From contig NC_008009.1 in NCBI RefSeq assembly GCF_000014005.1, forward strand, positions 4,650,001 to 4,714,000: a stretch of 64,000 nt of DNA, written 5' to 3'. Below are positions 8,689-18,018 of this stretch, piece after piece. The notes beneath the pieces are model-generated. The model was not told the origin of the DNA and made no database searches. It was given only the letters and a program-made list of their open reading frames with translations. Position 1 is the stretch's first letter; every line of letters starts with the position of its first letter. The DNA is from Candidatus Koribacter versatilis Ellin345 (GTDB taxonomy: Bacteria; Acidobacteriota; Terriglobia; Terriglobales; Acidobacteriaceae). The position numbers and the translations under genes are program-made.

Positions 8689-10692
8689 ATGCCGGAAACC
8701 GAGCCAGCCGCGGAACCGAAGTCGCCGAAAACGACCCGCATTCCCTTCCGCACCAAAATTCCGCAGCCCAAGCTCGAATACCAGTCTGCCTTCGGCCAAT
8801 GGTTAATGCGCGGAGAGTCGGTGGGTGAGGGCGGAGGACACGAGGTGACCACCCAGCCCTGGTGGAAGGTCATCTGGCTCACCGGCGTGGATTACTTCTC
8901 CACTCTCGGATACCAGCCCGGCATTGCACTGCTCGCCGCCGGTGCAGTCGCCCCAATTGCCACAGTCATCCTCATTCTCGTCACGCTGCTCGGCGCTCTC
9001 CCGGTGTACGCGCAAGTCGCGGGCCGCAGTTTCGCCGGACAAGGCTCCATCGCCCTACTCGAAAACCTGCTCAAGGAGTGGTACGGGAAACTCCTCGTCC
9101 TTGTGTTGCTCGGTTTCGCCGCCACCGATTTCGTCATCACCATGACGCTCTCTGCCGCCGACGCTGCCAAGCACGCCGTCGAGAACCCATTCCTGCACGG
9201 CACGCTCGGCGATCACCAGATGCTTATCACCCTGGTAATCCTCACCGTCCTTGCCATCGTCTTCCTCAAAGGCTTCAGTGAAGCCATCGGTCTGGCATCC
9301 GCCGCAGCGTTGCCCTATCTTGCGCTGAATGTCATCGTTCTCGCGCGCTGCGCATGGGAGATCTCTCGTCGCCCCGTGCTTATCGGCAATTGGCAGGCTG
9401 CCATCCATGCGAAGGGAGACATCTCGCTCGTCATCATCGGCGCTCTGCTGGTCTTCCCGAAGCTCGCTCTCGGCCTCAGTGGATTTGAAACCGGCGTCTC
9501 TGTGATGCCGCTGATTGACGGCGGCGAAACTGACAAGGGCTACGATCCCCGTAAAGATGGCGTTCCAAAAGGCCGCGTACGTAACACTCGTAAGCTCCTC
9601 ACCACCGCGGCCATCATCATGAGCACGATGTTGCTCTGCTCCAGCTACATCACTACGCTTCTGATCACGCCCTACGACTACTCCACCGGCGGCAAGGCAG
9701 AAGGGCGCGCCCTCGCTTTCCTCGCGCACCGCTACCTCGGCGACATCTTCGGCACCATCTACGATCTCTCGACGATCTTCATCCTTGGACTCGCCGGCGC
9801 CTCCGCCATGGCCGGCCTTTTGCATCTCATTCCGCGCTATCTTCCACGCTTTGGAATGGCGCCACGTTGGGCGACTCTCTCGCGGCCGCTCGTCCTCACC
9901 TTCTTTGTCATCGACGTGATCGTCACGCTCGTATTCCGGGCCGACGTCGAATTGCAGAGCGGCGCCTACGCGACCGGGGTCCTCGTCCTTATTCTCTCGG
10001 CCGCGTTTGCCGCCACCCTCGCGCTCTGGCGCGAACGCCGCTATCCACTGTCGCTGTACTCAGGCCTGCTGACGCTGGTCTTCCTCTACACGCTGGGCGA
10101 CAACTGCCTCGAGCGCCCGGATGGCCTCATCATCGGCAGCATCTTCACCATCTTGCTTATTCTGGTGTCCGGACTCAGTCGCTCCATCCGCTCCTTCGAG
10201 TTCCGTATTACTGAGGGCTATTTCGCCGACGTCGAAAGCTGGCGCATCGGCCCGGAGCTGAAAGGCAAGAAAGTCCACCTCGTGCCGGTGCGCGGGAGTT
10301 CGCCCGAAACTCTCGAGAGGAAACGCGCCGAGATCCGCCGCCACTACAACGCACGCGGACCGTTCCTCTTCCTGCATGTCCATCTCACCGATAACCGCAG
10401 CGAGTTCCAATCCACACTCGACACCACGCTGCGCAAAAACGGTGACGACTACATCGCCGAGATCCATGGCGCTCCCGCGATCGCCAACACCATCGCATAC
10501 ATCAGCGAATGCATCGATCCAATCTCGATATTCATCGGGCTGACGCGCAAAGATTTAATGGGACAGGCGTTCCGATACCTGCTCTTCGGTGAAGGCGAAA
10601 CCGGGCTGATGGTTTATACAATCCTCCAGCGTTATTGGGACTGGACCCCCGAAGACGATGTCCGTCCGCTCATCTTCCTCATGAGCAATTGA
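8689..10692 (+). CDS. APC-superfamily amino acid permease with cytosolic C-terminal domain
   Basis: 667 residues. After a hydrophilic N-terminus of about 60 residues come some 12 hydrophobic helices (about 62-500). The helix-1 region reads GVDYFSTLGYQPGIALLAAG, a typical APC unwound Gly-rich segment. The last 165 residues are soluble (from about SIRSFEFRITEGYF) and carry a segment rich in charged residues, unusual for short APC carriers but known in KUP-like and long APC members. It probably imports amino acids or a similar cation-coupled substrate; the substrate cannot be assigned. It starts 60 bases after murU in the same direction and may be co-transcribed. Confidence 0.8.
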   Translation: MPETEPAAEPKSPKTTRIPFRTKIPQPKLEYQSAFGQWLMRGESVGEGGGHEVTTQPWWKVIWLTGVDYFSTLGYQPGIALLAAGAVAPIATVILILVTLLGALPVYAQVAGRSFAGQGSIALLENLLKEWYGKLLVLVLLGFAATDFVITMTLSAADAAKHAVENPFLHGTLGDHQMLITLVILTVLAIVFLKGFSEAIGLASAAALPYLALNVIVLARCAWEISRRPVLIGNWQAAIHAKGDISLVIIGALLVFPKLALGLSGFETGVSVMPLIDGGETDKGYDPRKDGVPKGRVRNTRKLLTTAAIIMSTMLLCSSYITTLLITPYDYSTGGKAEGRALAFLAHRYLGDIFGTIYDLSTIFILGLAGASAMAGLLHLIPRYLPRFGMAPRWATLSRPLVLTFFVIDVIVTLVFRADVELQSGAYATGVLVLILSAAFAATLALWRERRYPLSLYSGLLTLVFLYTLGDNCLERPDGLIIGSIFTILLILVSGLSRSIRSFEFRITEGYFADVESWRIGPELKGKKVHLVPVRGSSPETLERKRAEIRRHYNARGPFLFLHVHLTDNRSEFQSTLDTTLRKNGDDYIAEIHGAPAIANTIAYISECIDPISIFIGLTRKDLMGQAFRYLLFGEGETGLMVYTILQRYWDWTPEDDVRPLIFLMSN

Positions 10693-10707
10693 CATCTCAC
10701 CGCGTGC

Positions 10708-12174
10708 TCAGAACTGAGGCGCAGTCGCTGGCAGCGCCGCCGAATCTATTCCTTCGCATCGGGAGTAATCGACAGTGAAGTTGCCCTGCCCATCGAAAGT
10801 CACCGTCCAGAGGCTGTCGTAATCCAACGGAGACCACGTCGGCACCACCGGCGCTCCCCCGTTCGGATAATAGCTTGCGAACAAAGCGTTGATGATTTGC
10901 TGGTTCTGAACGTACATCCACCCGAGAAGTACTTTGCGCTGCGAGAACCTGCCTCCGGTGAAGAAGAACTGGCTGCTCTGCGACGCCGAGGCCGCCGCCG
11001 TCATGTCGAAGCCAGCCACCAGGTGATAGGGAAGGTCCTTAGCGATCACGTAAGGCACTACGGTCAAGGGTGGCGCTACGCCTGAAAAATAGTTTTGGCC
11101 CGTATTGCTCATCGTTCCCATTCCGAACGACGACGGGTCTCCTGACCACACCTCGTCGGGATTGCTCTTGCCTTCCAACGCGGAAGGAAGGGCCAATGCG
11201 CGCCAGTTGCCGGCTGCGACATAGTTGTTGTCCGACCAATATCCCTGCGGGTGCGCCTCCGCATGCCGGATCATGTACAGCACTTCGTCGGTATTGGCAT
11301 TCGCCGGAACCACCGCGCCATCTACGCCACCCGTTACCGTCACACTCTCGGGAGTCCGAACCGTGCAGGTGGTAGTTGGAACTGGCGCGGGCAGCGTTGG
11401 ATAAGACGCGCCCGGATTTGCCTTGGTGTCATAGTCAACGAGGCTTGCGCTGCCGGAAGGCGCAACCGCTATGGCATAGATCGTGTTCGGCCCGGGATAT
11501 TCCTCCGGAAGTTGCAAGGCATATCCTTCCGTCCGATCGGCATTCACCATTAACTCGCGGACCGTCTCCCACGGCGCGACGAACACGTAGAAACCCGGGG
11601 TCTTCGCGGTTAAGACCTTGCTTACGACCGCTTCGTTGTCACCACCCACATCGGAAAAATCCAACCCTTGGCAAGCCGGGCAGAATTGCAGCGGAGCCAG
11701 CACATCCGGCGGCACTGCGTTCGGAGAATACGATGCATTGATGGGAAAGTTTTGGCCCGTGAATGGCGTGCCTCCGGACTGGTCACTGGACAACGTGACT
11801 TGGTTCAACACTGCGAATTGTTGCGCCATCTCCAGCGCAGCCATGTCGGGATACTGGCTTGCCGTCTGCAAGTGCGTCATTGGCTCCAGCGCATAGATTC
11901 CATTCACATTCTGGTTAGCGAGCACGTTCTTGCGCAGGAAAGCTGCATTGAGCAGAACTCTCTGCAGCCCTTGGTTCGTAAGGTTTGCCGTAGCCTCGCT
12001 GACGTCGCCGGAAGCGTGGTGCGCCAAATCTTCGCTAGAGACAAAAATCAGGTTGAGATTTTCCGCGCTCAGCGGCGGCGCAGGTTGCACCGCCAGCGGA
12101 GACGATCCACATCCCACCAGCAGTGAAACCGCGAAGATCACAACGCTGAAAAACGGGATGCCGTAGTTCTTCAT
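10708..12174 (-). CDS. Lipoprotein with a lone histidine-phosphatase-like RHAE motif
   Basis: 488 residues. ATG 12174 is chosen because GGAG lies 4 bases upstream and the product begins with a lipoprotein signal, hydrophobic core then LLVGC, so Cys should be lipidated. Most of the sequence is unfamiliar. Near residue 317 it reads VLYMIRHAEAHPQGYW, which resembles the RHGE catalytic loop of the histidine phosphatase superfamily. A second catalytic His is not obvious, so activity is uncertain. It may be an Acidobacteria-specific cell-envelope protein. The gene converges with the permease gene, and the ends are 15 bases apart. Confidence 0.65.
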   Translation of the reverse strand: MKNYGIPFFSVVIFAVSLLVGCGSSPLAVQPAPPLSAENLNLIFVSSEDLAHHASGDVSEATANLTNQGLQRVLLNAAFLRKNVLANQNVNGIYALEPMTHLQTASQYPDMAALEMAQQFAVLNQVTLSSDQSGGTPFTGQNFPINASYSPNAVPPDVLAPLQFCPACQGLDFSDVGGDNEAVVSKVLTAKTPGFYVFVAPWETVRELMVNADRTEGYALQLPEEYPGPNTIYAIAVAPSGSASLVDYDTKANPGASYPTLPAPVPTTTCTVRTPESVTVTGGVDGAVVPANANTDEVLYMIRHAEAHPQGYWSDNNYVAAGNWRALALPSALEGKSNPDEVWSGDPSSFGMGTMSNTGQNYFSGVAPPLTVVPYVIAKDLPYHLVAGFDMTAAASASQSSQFFFTGGRFSQRKVLLGWMYVQNQQIINALFASYYPNGGAPVVPTWSPLDYDSLWTVTFDGQGNFTVDYSRCEGIDSAALPATAPQF

Positions 12175-12265
12175 AGTTCTCCAACGGGCATAGGAGCGCC
12201 CGTACCAGAGAGCTATCGGCAAAGAGTGGCGCGGACAATAGCGTTCGAATCACGGCAGGCATGAC

Positions 12266-12295
12266 AAAGGGCTGGAAAACAGTCTTCCAGCCCTT
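12266..12295 (-). terminator. Hairpin after the TPR gene
   Basis: AAGGGCTGGAA and TTCCAGCCCTT pair perfectly around a 7-base loop, 28 bases beyond the minus-strand stop at 12323. Only a short T run follows on the minus strand, so termination is plausible but not textbook. Confidence 0.55.
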
Positions 12296-12322
12296 CGCTT
12301 TTCGAGAATTGGAATTTACAAC

Positions 12323-13300
12323 CTACTTCGCCGGGGCTTCCAATTTCGCCAGGGCTTCTTTCACCTTGGGGGCCATCGGCGAGTTGGAATCTTCTTTCAG
12401 GAAAACGTGATACTCGTCTTTCGCGTGCTGATTGTCGCCCTTGTCGGCATATACCTCGGCAGCGATCAGATGCGCTGCAGCGAATTTCTTATGGTCAGGC
12501 AACGCATGCACTTTCTGCGCGGTCGCGAGTGCTTCGTCGTTCTGCCCATTCCTTAATTGGCTGTTCGCAAGAGCCAGCAGCAGCTGTGCGTTCTTCGGAT
12601 CGTCTTTGGTGGCATGAACCAGATACGGCTCGGCGTCCTTGAACTGGTGGTTCTCGTAATAGAACTGGCCGAGAAACAGGTTCGCCTGTTTCAAATGTTC
12701 ATCCAACTGCGCCGCCGTCTTGAACGCCTCCACCGCCTTGGGGCCCTGGTTTAAGTGCATGTACACCAAACCCAGGTCGTTGTAGGCCATCGCATACTTG
12801 GGATAGATCGTGACTGCTTTTTCCAAATGCTCCCGCGCAGCGTTGTAATCTTTCCCTTGCGACTTGTCCTCGCCCTTATCGAATTCTTTCCTAGCATCCG
12901 CTGGGATATTCGCGTCCACAGTCGCTCCCGGCGCCGAATCGCCCATCTGGCCGGACGGCTTCACCGGCACCGTTTGGTTGGAGCGCGGGCCTGCATCAGT
13001 GAGGTCAATGACAGGTGTTTCCGTCGTCACGATTCCGGGTCCCGACACTCGCAATCTGTAGTTGCCCGGGTCCATCCTTGGAAACGTCACCTGGCCCGAC
13101 GTATCCGTAGATCCAGAGGTCACGCTGCCTCCGTACTGGCCCAATACCTCGACGCGATTGTTAGGTCCAGCGGAACGCCCGTTCTCGAAAACCACGCGCA
13201 CGGAGAGGTCTGTCACCTTCGGGATGCTCGCCGGAGCTTGGGCCGCAAGTTGCATCGCAAACGCTGCGATGAAAAGAACACCTAGGTAAATGGGCTTCAT
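12323..13300 (-). CDS. Secreted TPR protein with N-terminal carboxypeptidase-regulatory-like domain
   Basis: 325 residues. GGGAG lies 6 bases before the ATG. The protein starts with a signal peptide (MKPIYLGVLFIAAFAMQLAAQA). Residues of about 30-110 look like a carboxypeptidase regulatory-like beta sandwich (VEVLGQYGGSVTSGSTDTSG, then the MDPGNYRLRV type strand). From about 135 to 320 there are several TPR units, for example NAAREHLEKAV and AMAYNDLGLVYMHLNQGPKA. It is probably a periplasmic or surface scaffold. A hairpin at 12266-12295 follows, and the next upstream gene is divergent. Confidence 0.8.
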   Translation of the reverse strand: MKPIYLGVLFIAAFAMQLAAQAPASIPKVTDLSVRVVFENGRSAGPNNRVEVLGQYGGSVTSGSTDTSGQVTFPRMDPGNYRLRVSGPGIVTTETPVIDLTDAGPRSNQTVPVKPSGQMGDSAPGATVDANIPADARKEFDKGEDKSQGKDYNAAREHLEKAVTIYPKYAMAYNDLGLVYMHLNQGPKAVEAFKTAAQLDEHLKQANLFLGQFYYENHQFKDAEPYLVHATKDDPKNAQLLLALANSQLRNGQNDEALATAQKVHALPDHKKFAAAHLIAAEVYADKGDNQHAKDEYHVFLKEDSNSPMAPKVKEALAKLEAPAK

Positions 13301-13468
13301 AGCGAACTCCCGTGAAGCAGGTCTGAGAAGCGCCCAATTCTACCGCAAGCGAAGCTGCTGGTCAGCCATCGTATTTACCCGACTGCACGCAACACAGGTT
13401 GCATCCGCACGTCCGACAGTTGTATCGTCAGCCTCCATACGAACACCACGCGGAGATTAGCAGGAGAA

Positions 13469-14266
13469 ATGGCGAATAACATGGTAGTCAGCGCGACCAA
13501 TGCGGGAGCCGCCGCCGCTTCCGTGGCGACGACGCGCCTGAAACCCGCCGGAGTCCGCCCACCGCCGCGCCACGCCGCCTTCGTTCGCGTGACGCACTGG
13601 CTCAGCGCGATCGCCTTCCTCGCACTACTCGTCACCGGATGCGAGATCGTTCTTTCGCACCCGCGCTTCTACTGGGGAGAAACTGGAAACGTCAACACCG
13701 GCACTCTCTTCAAGATTCCGGTGCCATCTTCCCGCGCTCTCGTTCCCACCGGATACGGATACGTGCTCCCCGACCAGAATGGCTGGAGCCGCGCCCTTCA
13801 CTTCCAGTCGGCTTGGCTCATCGTCTTCGTCGGCATTATTTATGTCGGGATCGGCTTCGCCAAAGGTCACTTCTGGCGGACTCTGTTGCCCTCCCGATCT
13901 CAGCTCTCGCCCCGCGCGCTTGCGTCGTCCTGCGCCGATCATCTGCGCTTCAAGCATCCAAGCGAAGACGAGGCTTACTCCTACAACGTCCTCCAGCGCC
14001 TCTCCTATCTCGCTGTGATCTTCGTCGCGATTCCAATGATCGTCTGGACCGGCCTCGCCATGTCGCCCGCATTCACGTCGGCCTTCCCGTCGTCTGTCAT
14101 ATTGCTCGGCGGCCGCCAGACGGCGCGCACGCTGCATTTCTTCCTCACGATCCTCCTGACGCTCTTCCTGCTCGTACACGTCTTCATGGTCTTTTTTGCC
14201 GGATTCCGAAAACGCATGGCGGCTATGATCACCGGACGCGTGCCGCAACCGAAGGAGCGTGCATGA
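13469..14266 (+). CDS. Membrane cytochrome b subunit paired with a molybdopterin oxidoreductase
   Basis: 265 residues. After a hydrophilic N-terminus of about 35 residues there are four or five membrane helices. Candidate heme His ligands sit in VTHWLSAIAF (helix 1), ALHFQSAWLIV (helix 2) and TLHFFLTILLTLFLLVHVFMV-type helices near the C-terminus, as in Ni/Fe-hydrogenase or b561-type cytochromes b. AGGAG lies 5 bases upstream of the ATG. The stop overlaps the ATG of the molybdopterin gene (ATGA at 14263-14266), so the two proteins are made together. The cytochrome likely passes electrons between the quinone pool and the exported partner. Confidence 0.8.
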   Translation: MANNMVVSATNAGAAAASVATTRLKPAGVRPPPRHAAFVRVTHWLSAIAFLALLVTGCEIVLSHPRFYWGETGNVNTGTLFKIPVPSSRALVPTGYGYVLPDQNGWSRALHFQSAWLIVFVGIIYVGIGFAKGHFWRTLLPSRSQLSPRALASSCADHLRFKHPSEDEAYSYNVLQRLSYLAVIFVAIPMIVWTGLAMSPAFTSAFPSSVILLGGRQTARTLHFFLTILLTLFLLVHVFMVFFAGFRKRMAAMITGRVPQPKERA

Positions 14267-15024
14267 GCAAGATCTCTCGCCGCGGATTCATCACCACCGG
14301 GATCGCCGCTGCCGCAAGCCTCTCCGGCGTGGCCGTTGCGGCCAAGCTCGCCGGAAAATACGGGCTCGTTCCACCCGATCACGGCGGGCTCTACGGTCCC
14401 GGCGAGACCCTCACTTACGCCGCGCAGCGCCTGCTAACGCGCCACTCCGTGGCTCGTGAATTCGATCGCAGCCAGATTTCCGCCAAACCACTCGCTAACG
14501 AGATCACTCCACTGCCCGCCGAATTCAAGCGCCACGAAGCCGCAGGCTTCACGGACTGGCGCCTCATGGTCGAAGGCATGGCCGCGATGCCCACATCGTT
14601 CTCCGTCGACGAATTAAAGAGCTTCCCCTCGCACAGCCACATCACAGAGATCGCCTGCGAGGAGGGCTGGTCCTACGTCGCCGAGTGGAAGGGCGTCCCG
14701 CTCTCGTACATCCTCGATCGCGTCGGCGCGCTCCCGCAGACCCGCTACGTCGTCTATCAGTCGATCCAAATGCCGGATTGGTGGGACAGCCTCGATATGG
14801 CCGACGCGCTCCACCCGCAAACACTCATCGCAACCCACATCAACGGCGCGGACCTTCCTGTCGGCTTCGGCGGCCCTCTGCGCATGCGCGTTCCGCGCCA
14901 ACTCGGCTACAAGAATATTAAGTTCATCAACAAGCTCATCCTTACTGACAACATCAAGCGCTTCGGCAAAGGCCTCGGCTCGTCGTCGCCCGAAGCCGGT
15001 TACGCCTGGTACGCGGGAATCTAA
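14263..15024 (+). CDS. Tat-exported sulfite-oxidase-family molybdopterin protein
   Basis: 253 residues. The start is the ATG overlapping the previous stop. The N-terminus has a twin-arginine signal, SRRGFITTG, followed by an Ala-rich hydrophobic stretch. The body matches the oxidoreductase molybdopterin fold of the YedY/sulfite oxidase family: ITEIACEEGW supplies the probable Mo-ligand Cys, and GGPLRMRVPRQLGYK-type residues fit the cofactor pocket near the C-terminus. With its membrane cytochrome b it recalls the MsrP/MsrQ periplasmic repair pair, but the cytochrome does not look like MsrQ, so the substrate is open. A strong bidirectional terminator follows. Confidence 0.82.
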   Translation: MSKISRRGFITTGIAAAASLSGVAVAAKLAGKYGLVPPDHGGLYGPGETLTYAAQRLLTRHSVAREFDRSQISAKPLANEITPLPAEFKRHEAAGFTDWRLMVEGMAAMPTSFSVDELKSFPSHSHITEIACEEGWSYVAEWKGVPLSYILDRVGALPQTRYVVYQSIQMPDWWDSLDMADALHPQTLIATHINGADLPVGFGGPLRMRVPRQLGYKNIKFINKLILTDNIKRFGKGLGSSSPEAGYAWYAGI

Positions 15025-15043
15025 GGAATCTGTTACGGCCAAG

Positions 15044-15071
15044 AAAAATCCCAGCTCGCGCTGGGATTTTT
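15044..15071. terminator. Bidirectional rho-independent terminator
   Basis: AAAAATCCCAGC and GCTGGGATTTTT form a perfect 12-base stem around a 4-base loop, with A and T runs on both sides. It lies between the convergent genes ending at 15024 (+) and 15094 (-) and serves both. Confidence 0.9.
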
Positions 15072-15093
15072 CGTTATCGAAACTCTGATTCGC

Positions 15094-15534
15094 TTACTTC
15101 GCCGGACAGGTTCCGTTGCCCTTGCCAACCTTGCTGACGGCAATCGAGTCCGCCTTCACGTCGCCCATCACCTGCACTGACTCGCCGACATGTGCTGACA
15201 ACTTCGACCCGTCAGCATTCGCGGGAAGATTCAGTTTGAATGACTTTCCTGAGGCATCCGTAAGCGTGAAGTTTGGACTGCTGCCGCCAAGACAGCCCTC
15301 GGTGATCGCACCACCCGCTGCCGGTGCACCACTTGCCTGAGGCGTAGCCTCGGGCGAAGTGCTCTGCCCTGCCGCGCCCGGCGCTGCCGAAGTATCAGGC
15401 ATCGAAGAAGATTGCCCCTGGGACGCGCCCGGCGCACCCGCCGGCGCCCCGCTCTGGCCTGCTGCGGGCTGCTGTACTCCCGCCCAAGCCAACGTGGACA
15501 GCATAAACGTCGCGAAAATCATTGCTTTCTTCAT
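15094..15534 (-). CDS. Small secreted protein with Pro/Ala/Gly-rich linker and compact C-terminal domain
   Basis: 146 residues. ATG 15534 has GGAGG 11 bases upstream and begins with a signal peptide (MKKAMIFATFMLSTLAWA). A low-complexity linker rich in Gly, Ala, Pro, Ser and Gln covers about 22-75. The C-terminal 70 residues look like a small beta domain beginning ITEGCLGGSSPNFTLTD and ending in a Cys; the two Cys residues could form a disulfide. Similar short secreted proteins are frequent in Acidobacteriota, but I cannot name a function. It has its own terminator. Confidence 0.7.
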   Translation of the reverse strand: MKKAMIFATFMLSTLAWAGVQQPAAGQSGAPAGAPGASQGQSSSMPDTSAAPGAAGQSTSPEATPQASGAPAAGGAITEGCLGGSSPNFTLTDASGKSFKLNLPANADGSKLSAHVGESVQVMGDVKADSIAVSKVGKGNGTCPAK

Positions 15535-15816
15535 CAGACTAAAACCTCCAGAGATTTGCGCGCTGTTTTCACACCGCAGCAAACCTCGCCAGAGGCCGCG
15601 GCACTTGCGCATCGTCCTTTAGAGGCAGGATGGTGGTCCGGTGTCTCCTCCGAACATGAAAATTCGAGGTACTCACGTCGTTGCCTGGGATCTCGAGGCC
15701 ATGGCCCCGATCAACGTCCCCATACCAACGTCTGATTGTTCCCCACGGCAAGCTTCTGCTCTGATGTCCCTATTGCGGTACACGGCGCAAGTGATCGTGA
15801 GTTGAGGAACAAACCC

Positions 15817-16662
15817 ATGCCAAACAGCGTTCATGAAGTGAATCACAACCTGCCCGCCCTCTCAACGATCTCCTTTTCCATAGAAGAGCGCGTGCTTTTT
15901 GCAGAACTTTCTGCTCCACCCATGAACCTCCTCGGCCCAGATCTGGCGCGCGACCTGGTCTCTCTTATCAAATACGCTGAGTCCGACGACAAAATTCAAG
16001 TGCTCGTCTTCAAAAGCGCCGATCCCGCTTACTTCATCTCGCACGTGGACATGACGAGAGTTGGCGAACTCAAAGCCGAAGTATCGAAACTCGAAGGCGC
16101 TGACTCGCTGGCCCTCCTCTTTCACCATCTCAGTGCAAGCCGCCTGATCACCATCGCCCAGATCGAGGGCCGGGTACGCGGCGTTGGCAGCGAGTTTGTT
16201 CTCGCGTGCGATATGCGCTTCGCCGCCCGTGAAACTGGCATCTTCGGCCAGCCCGAAGCCGCGTTCGGCCTCATTCCCGGCACGGGCGCTGCGCAACACC
16301 TCACACGTCTCGGTGGCCGCGCTCGGGCCCTCGAGATCCTGCTCAGCGCCAACGATTACGACGCCGACCTCGCTGAACGCTACGGCTGGATCAATCGCGC
16401 GCTGCCCGCCGCCGAACTCGATGGCTTCGTCAAATCACTCGCGCATCGCATTGCCCAGTTCCCCGCCGCCGGCCATGTCACCATCAAGCAGCGGGTCAAT
16501 GCAATCGCCCTCGTAGCCGCCGATGAAGTCAGCCGCGACTCCAACCTATTCGTCGAGGGCGTGCGCAATCCCGAAAGCCAGCAGCGAATTCAATCAGCTA
16601 TGAAGAAGGGCTTGCAAACTCGCGACGGCGAAATGGAGCTAGGACGCATGCTCGGCGAGTGA
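15817..16662 (+). CDS. Enoyl-CoA hydratase/isomerase family protein
   Basis: 281 residues. ATG 15817 is preceded by GAGGAA at a good distance; the longer frame from 15736 has no ribosome site. The crotonase fold is shown by the region QIEGRVRGVGSEFVLACDMR (about 113-132), which forms the oxyanion hole, and by FGLIPGTGAAQHLTRLGGR further on. The usual catalytic Glu positions are not both evident, so it may be a hydratase, isomerase or another crotonase activity. No beta-oxidation gene is next to it. A secondary role acting on non-CoA substrates cannot be excluded. Confidence 0.82.
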   Translation: MPNSVHEVNHNLPALSTISFSIEERVLFAELSAPPMNLLGPDLARDLVSLIKYAESDDKIQVLVFKSADPAYFISHVDMTRVGELKAEVSKLEGADSLALLFHHLSASRLITIAQIEGRVRGVGSEFVLACDMRFAARETGIFGQPEAAFGLIPGTGAAQHLTRLGGRARALEILLSANDYDADLAERYGWINRALPAAELDGFVKSLAHRIAQFPAAGHVTIKQRVNAIALVAADEVSRDSNLFVEGVRNPESQQRIQSAMKKGLQTRDGEMELGRMLGE

Positions 16663-16731
16663 TGCAGACAAAGCACAAGTCAGGCATTACACTCATCCTT
16701 CCTATCGCGTGACAACCGAACGGGTAAAGGG

Positions 16732-18000
16732 ATGATCCCCTGGAAGAACCGCATCGTTTTGCTGACCGTGGCTCTCCTGAGCATCTCTCTTCCCATCTTT
16801 CTGATGACCGGCTACACCGCCCTTTACTGGGCGTGGCTCCGGGCCAATCTGAATGCGGCTCTCCCATACCTGCCGTGGGCTAGAAATTTTGGAATGATTG
16901 CCGTGCTGGCCGCTGCTGCGGCTCTGGCCATCCTGTTCTCTTCGAAGACCTTCCCGATCTCCCCGAAGATTCGACTCGTGCTTTCGCTGCTAAGCACCGC
17001 TGCGATCGGCTTTTTTGCCGAGTTCAGAAACGAAGGCAAGTTTTATTTCAAGACTCGCGTCCATGTTTTCGGACCGGGAACGTGGATCCACGATGGACTG
17101 AACCATGTCGGCTCTTCCGCCGGCGATGCTATCTATCGCATCGAGTACTCGCATTGGAACGATTTCCTGATGGGCCCGGCGATCGTCAGCGTCCTCTTTG
17201 TCCTGGTGTTCGCTAAGATCTACAATGCTTCCCAAAATCAAGGCCCCGTCGGCCTAAGCCCATCCAGTTCGGATGACCTCGATCATGCCCTGCGCTTCGC
17301 GCGCATTCTCATGAACGTCGGCCTCTTCTGGTTTTTCCTCCAGGCGTGGGGCGAGAAAGCAGGCTACTGGCGCAATCCCCACTCCAACGATGAGATCGAC
17401 CTGCCTTTCGAGTTCGCCGGAACCATGCTCGGCTTCTGGATGGCGCGCACCCTCACCAAACCCTTCGGCAAGGAGCCGGAAAAGTTCCGCTCTACGTTCT
17501 TGATCGATTTCGTGTCATCCGGAGCTATCGGACTTCTGTACACGCTCATCGTCGGTCCGCTGACGGAGAGTGTTGCGGGCAGCGTTGCGCACGCCCTGTA
17601 TCCGGTTGTTCCCGGCTCGCTGGACGCCCACGAATACACGCCGCTGCAGCAACACCTGCGCCCGCTTGAACTGCTGCTGCTCGCCGCAGCCATGTGGTGG
17701 GGTCTCAACCGCGCAGCCAGACATGAAGATCTGCAGAGCATCAGCGGCGACTACGAACCGTCGACAGAGGTCGAGAACAGGTGGAGCGTGCCAATGACGA
17801 TCGCCAAAGCTCTCGCAATCGTCACTGCCTATCTGCTGATCCTTGCGGCAATTCTTTCGCTCATGGAGCCGCAAGGCGTCCTCTGGACGCTGACGGCGAT
17901 AGGCGCGGCATTCGGCGCCGGGACCGCGGCGCTCCTTCTGATCTGGCACGCCGCGCGACAAGGCTTTACCACAGCCCTCGGGAACAAATCTTCCCGATAA
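16732..18000 (+). CDS. Uncharacterised polytopic membrane protein
   Basis: 422 residues; AAAGGG lies directly upstream of the ATG. At least eight hydrophobic segments alternate with short loops, starting with a helix at about 8-30, another near 48-68, and the last two near 352-410. A soluble stretch near 90-130 is rich in Phe, Gly, His and Trp (VFGPGTWIHDGLNHVG). I recognise no family. The gene is alone between an enoyl-CoA hydratase gene and a convergent beta-helix gene, so context gives no role. Its composition is typical of the surroundings. Confidence 0.7.
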   Translation: MIPWKNRIVLLTVALLSISLPIFLMTGYTALYWAWLRANLNAALPYLPWARNFGMIAVLAAAAALAILFSSKTFPISPKIRLVLSLLSTAAIGFFAEFRNEGKFYFKTRVHVFGPGTWIHDGLNHVGSSAGDAIYRIEYSHWNDFLMGPAIVSVLFVLVFAKIYNASQNQGPVGLSPSSSDDLDHALRFARILMNVGLFWFFLQAWGEKAGYWRNPHSNDEIDLPFEFAGTMLGFWMARTLTKPFGKEPEKFRSTFLIDFVSSGAIGLLYTLIVGPLTESVAGSVAHALYPVVPGSLDAHEYTPLQQHLRPLELLLLAAAMWWGLNRAARHEDLQSISGDYEPSTEVENRWSVPMTIAKALAIVTAYLLILAAILSLMEPQGVLWTLTAIGAAFGAGTAALLLIWHAARQGFTTALGNKSSR

Positions 18001-18018
18001 ACAGCCACGCTCGAACCC

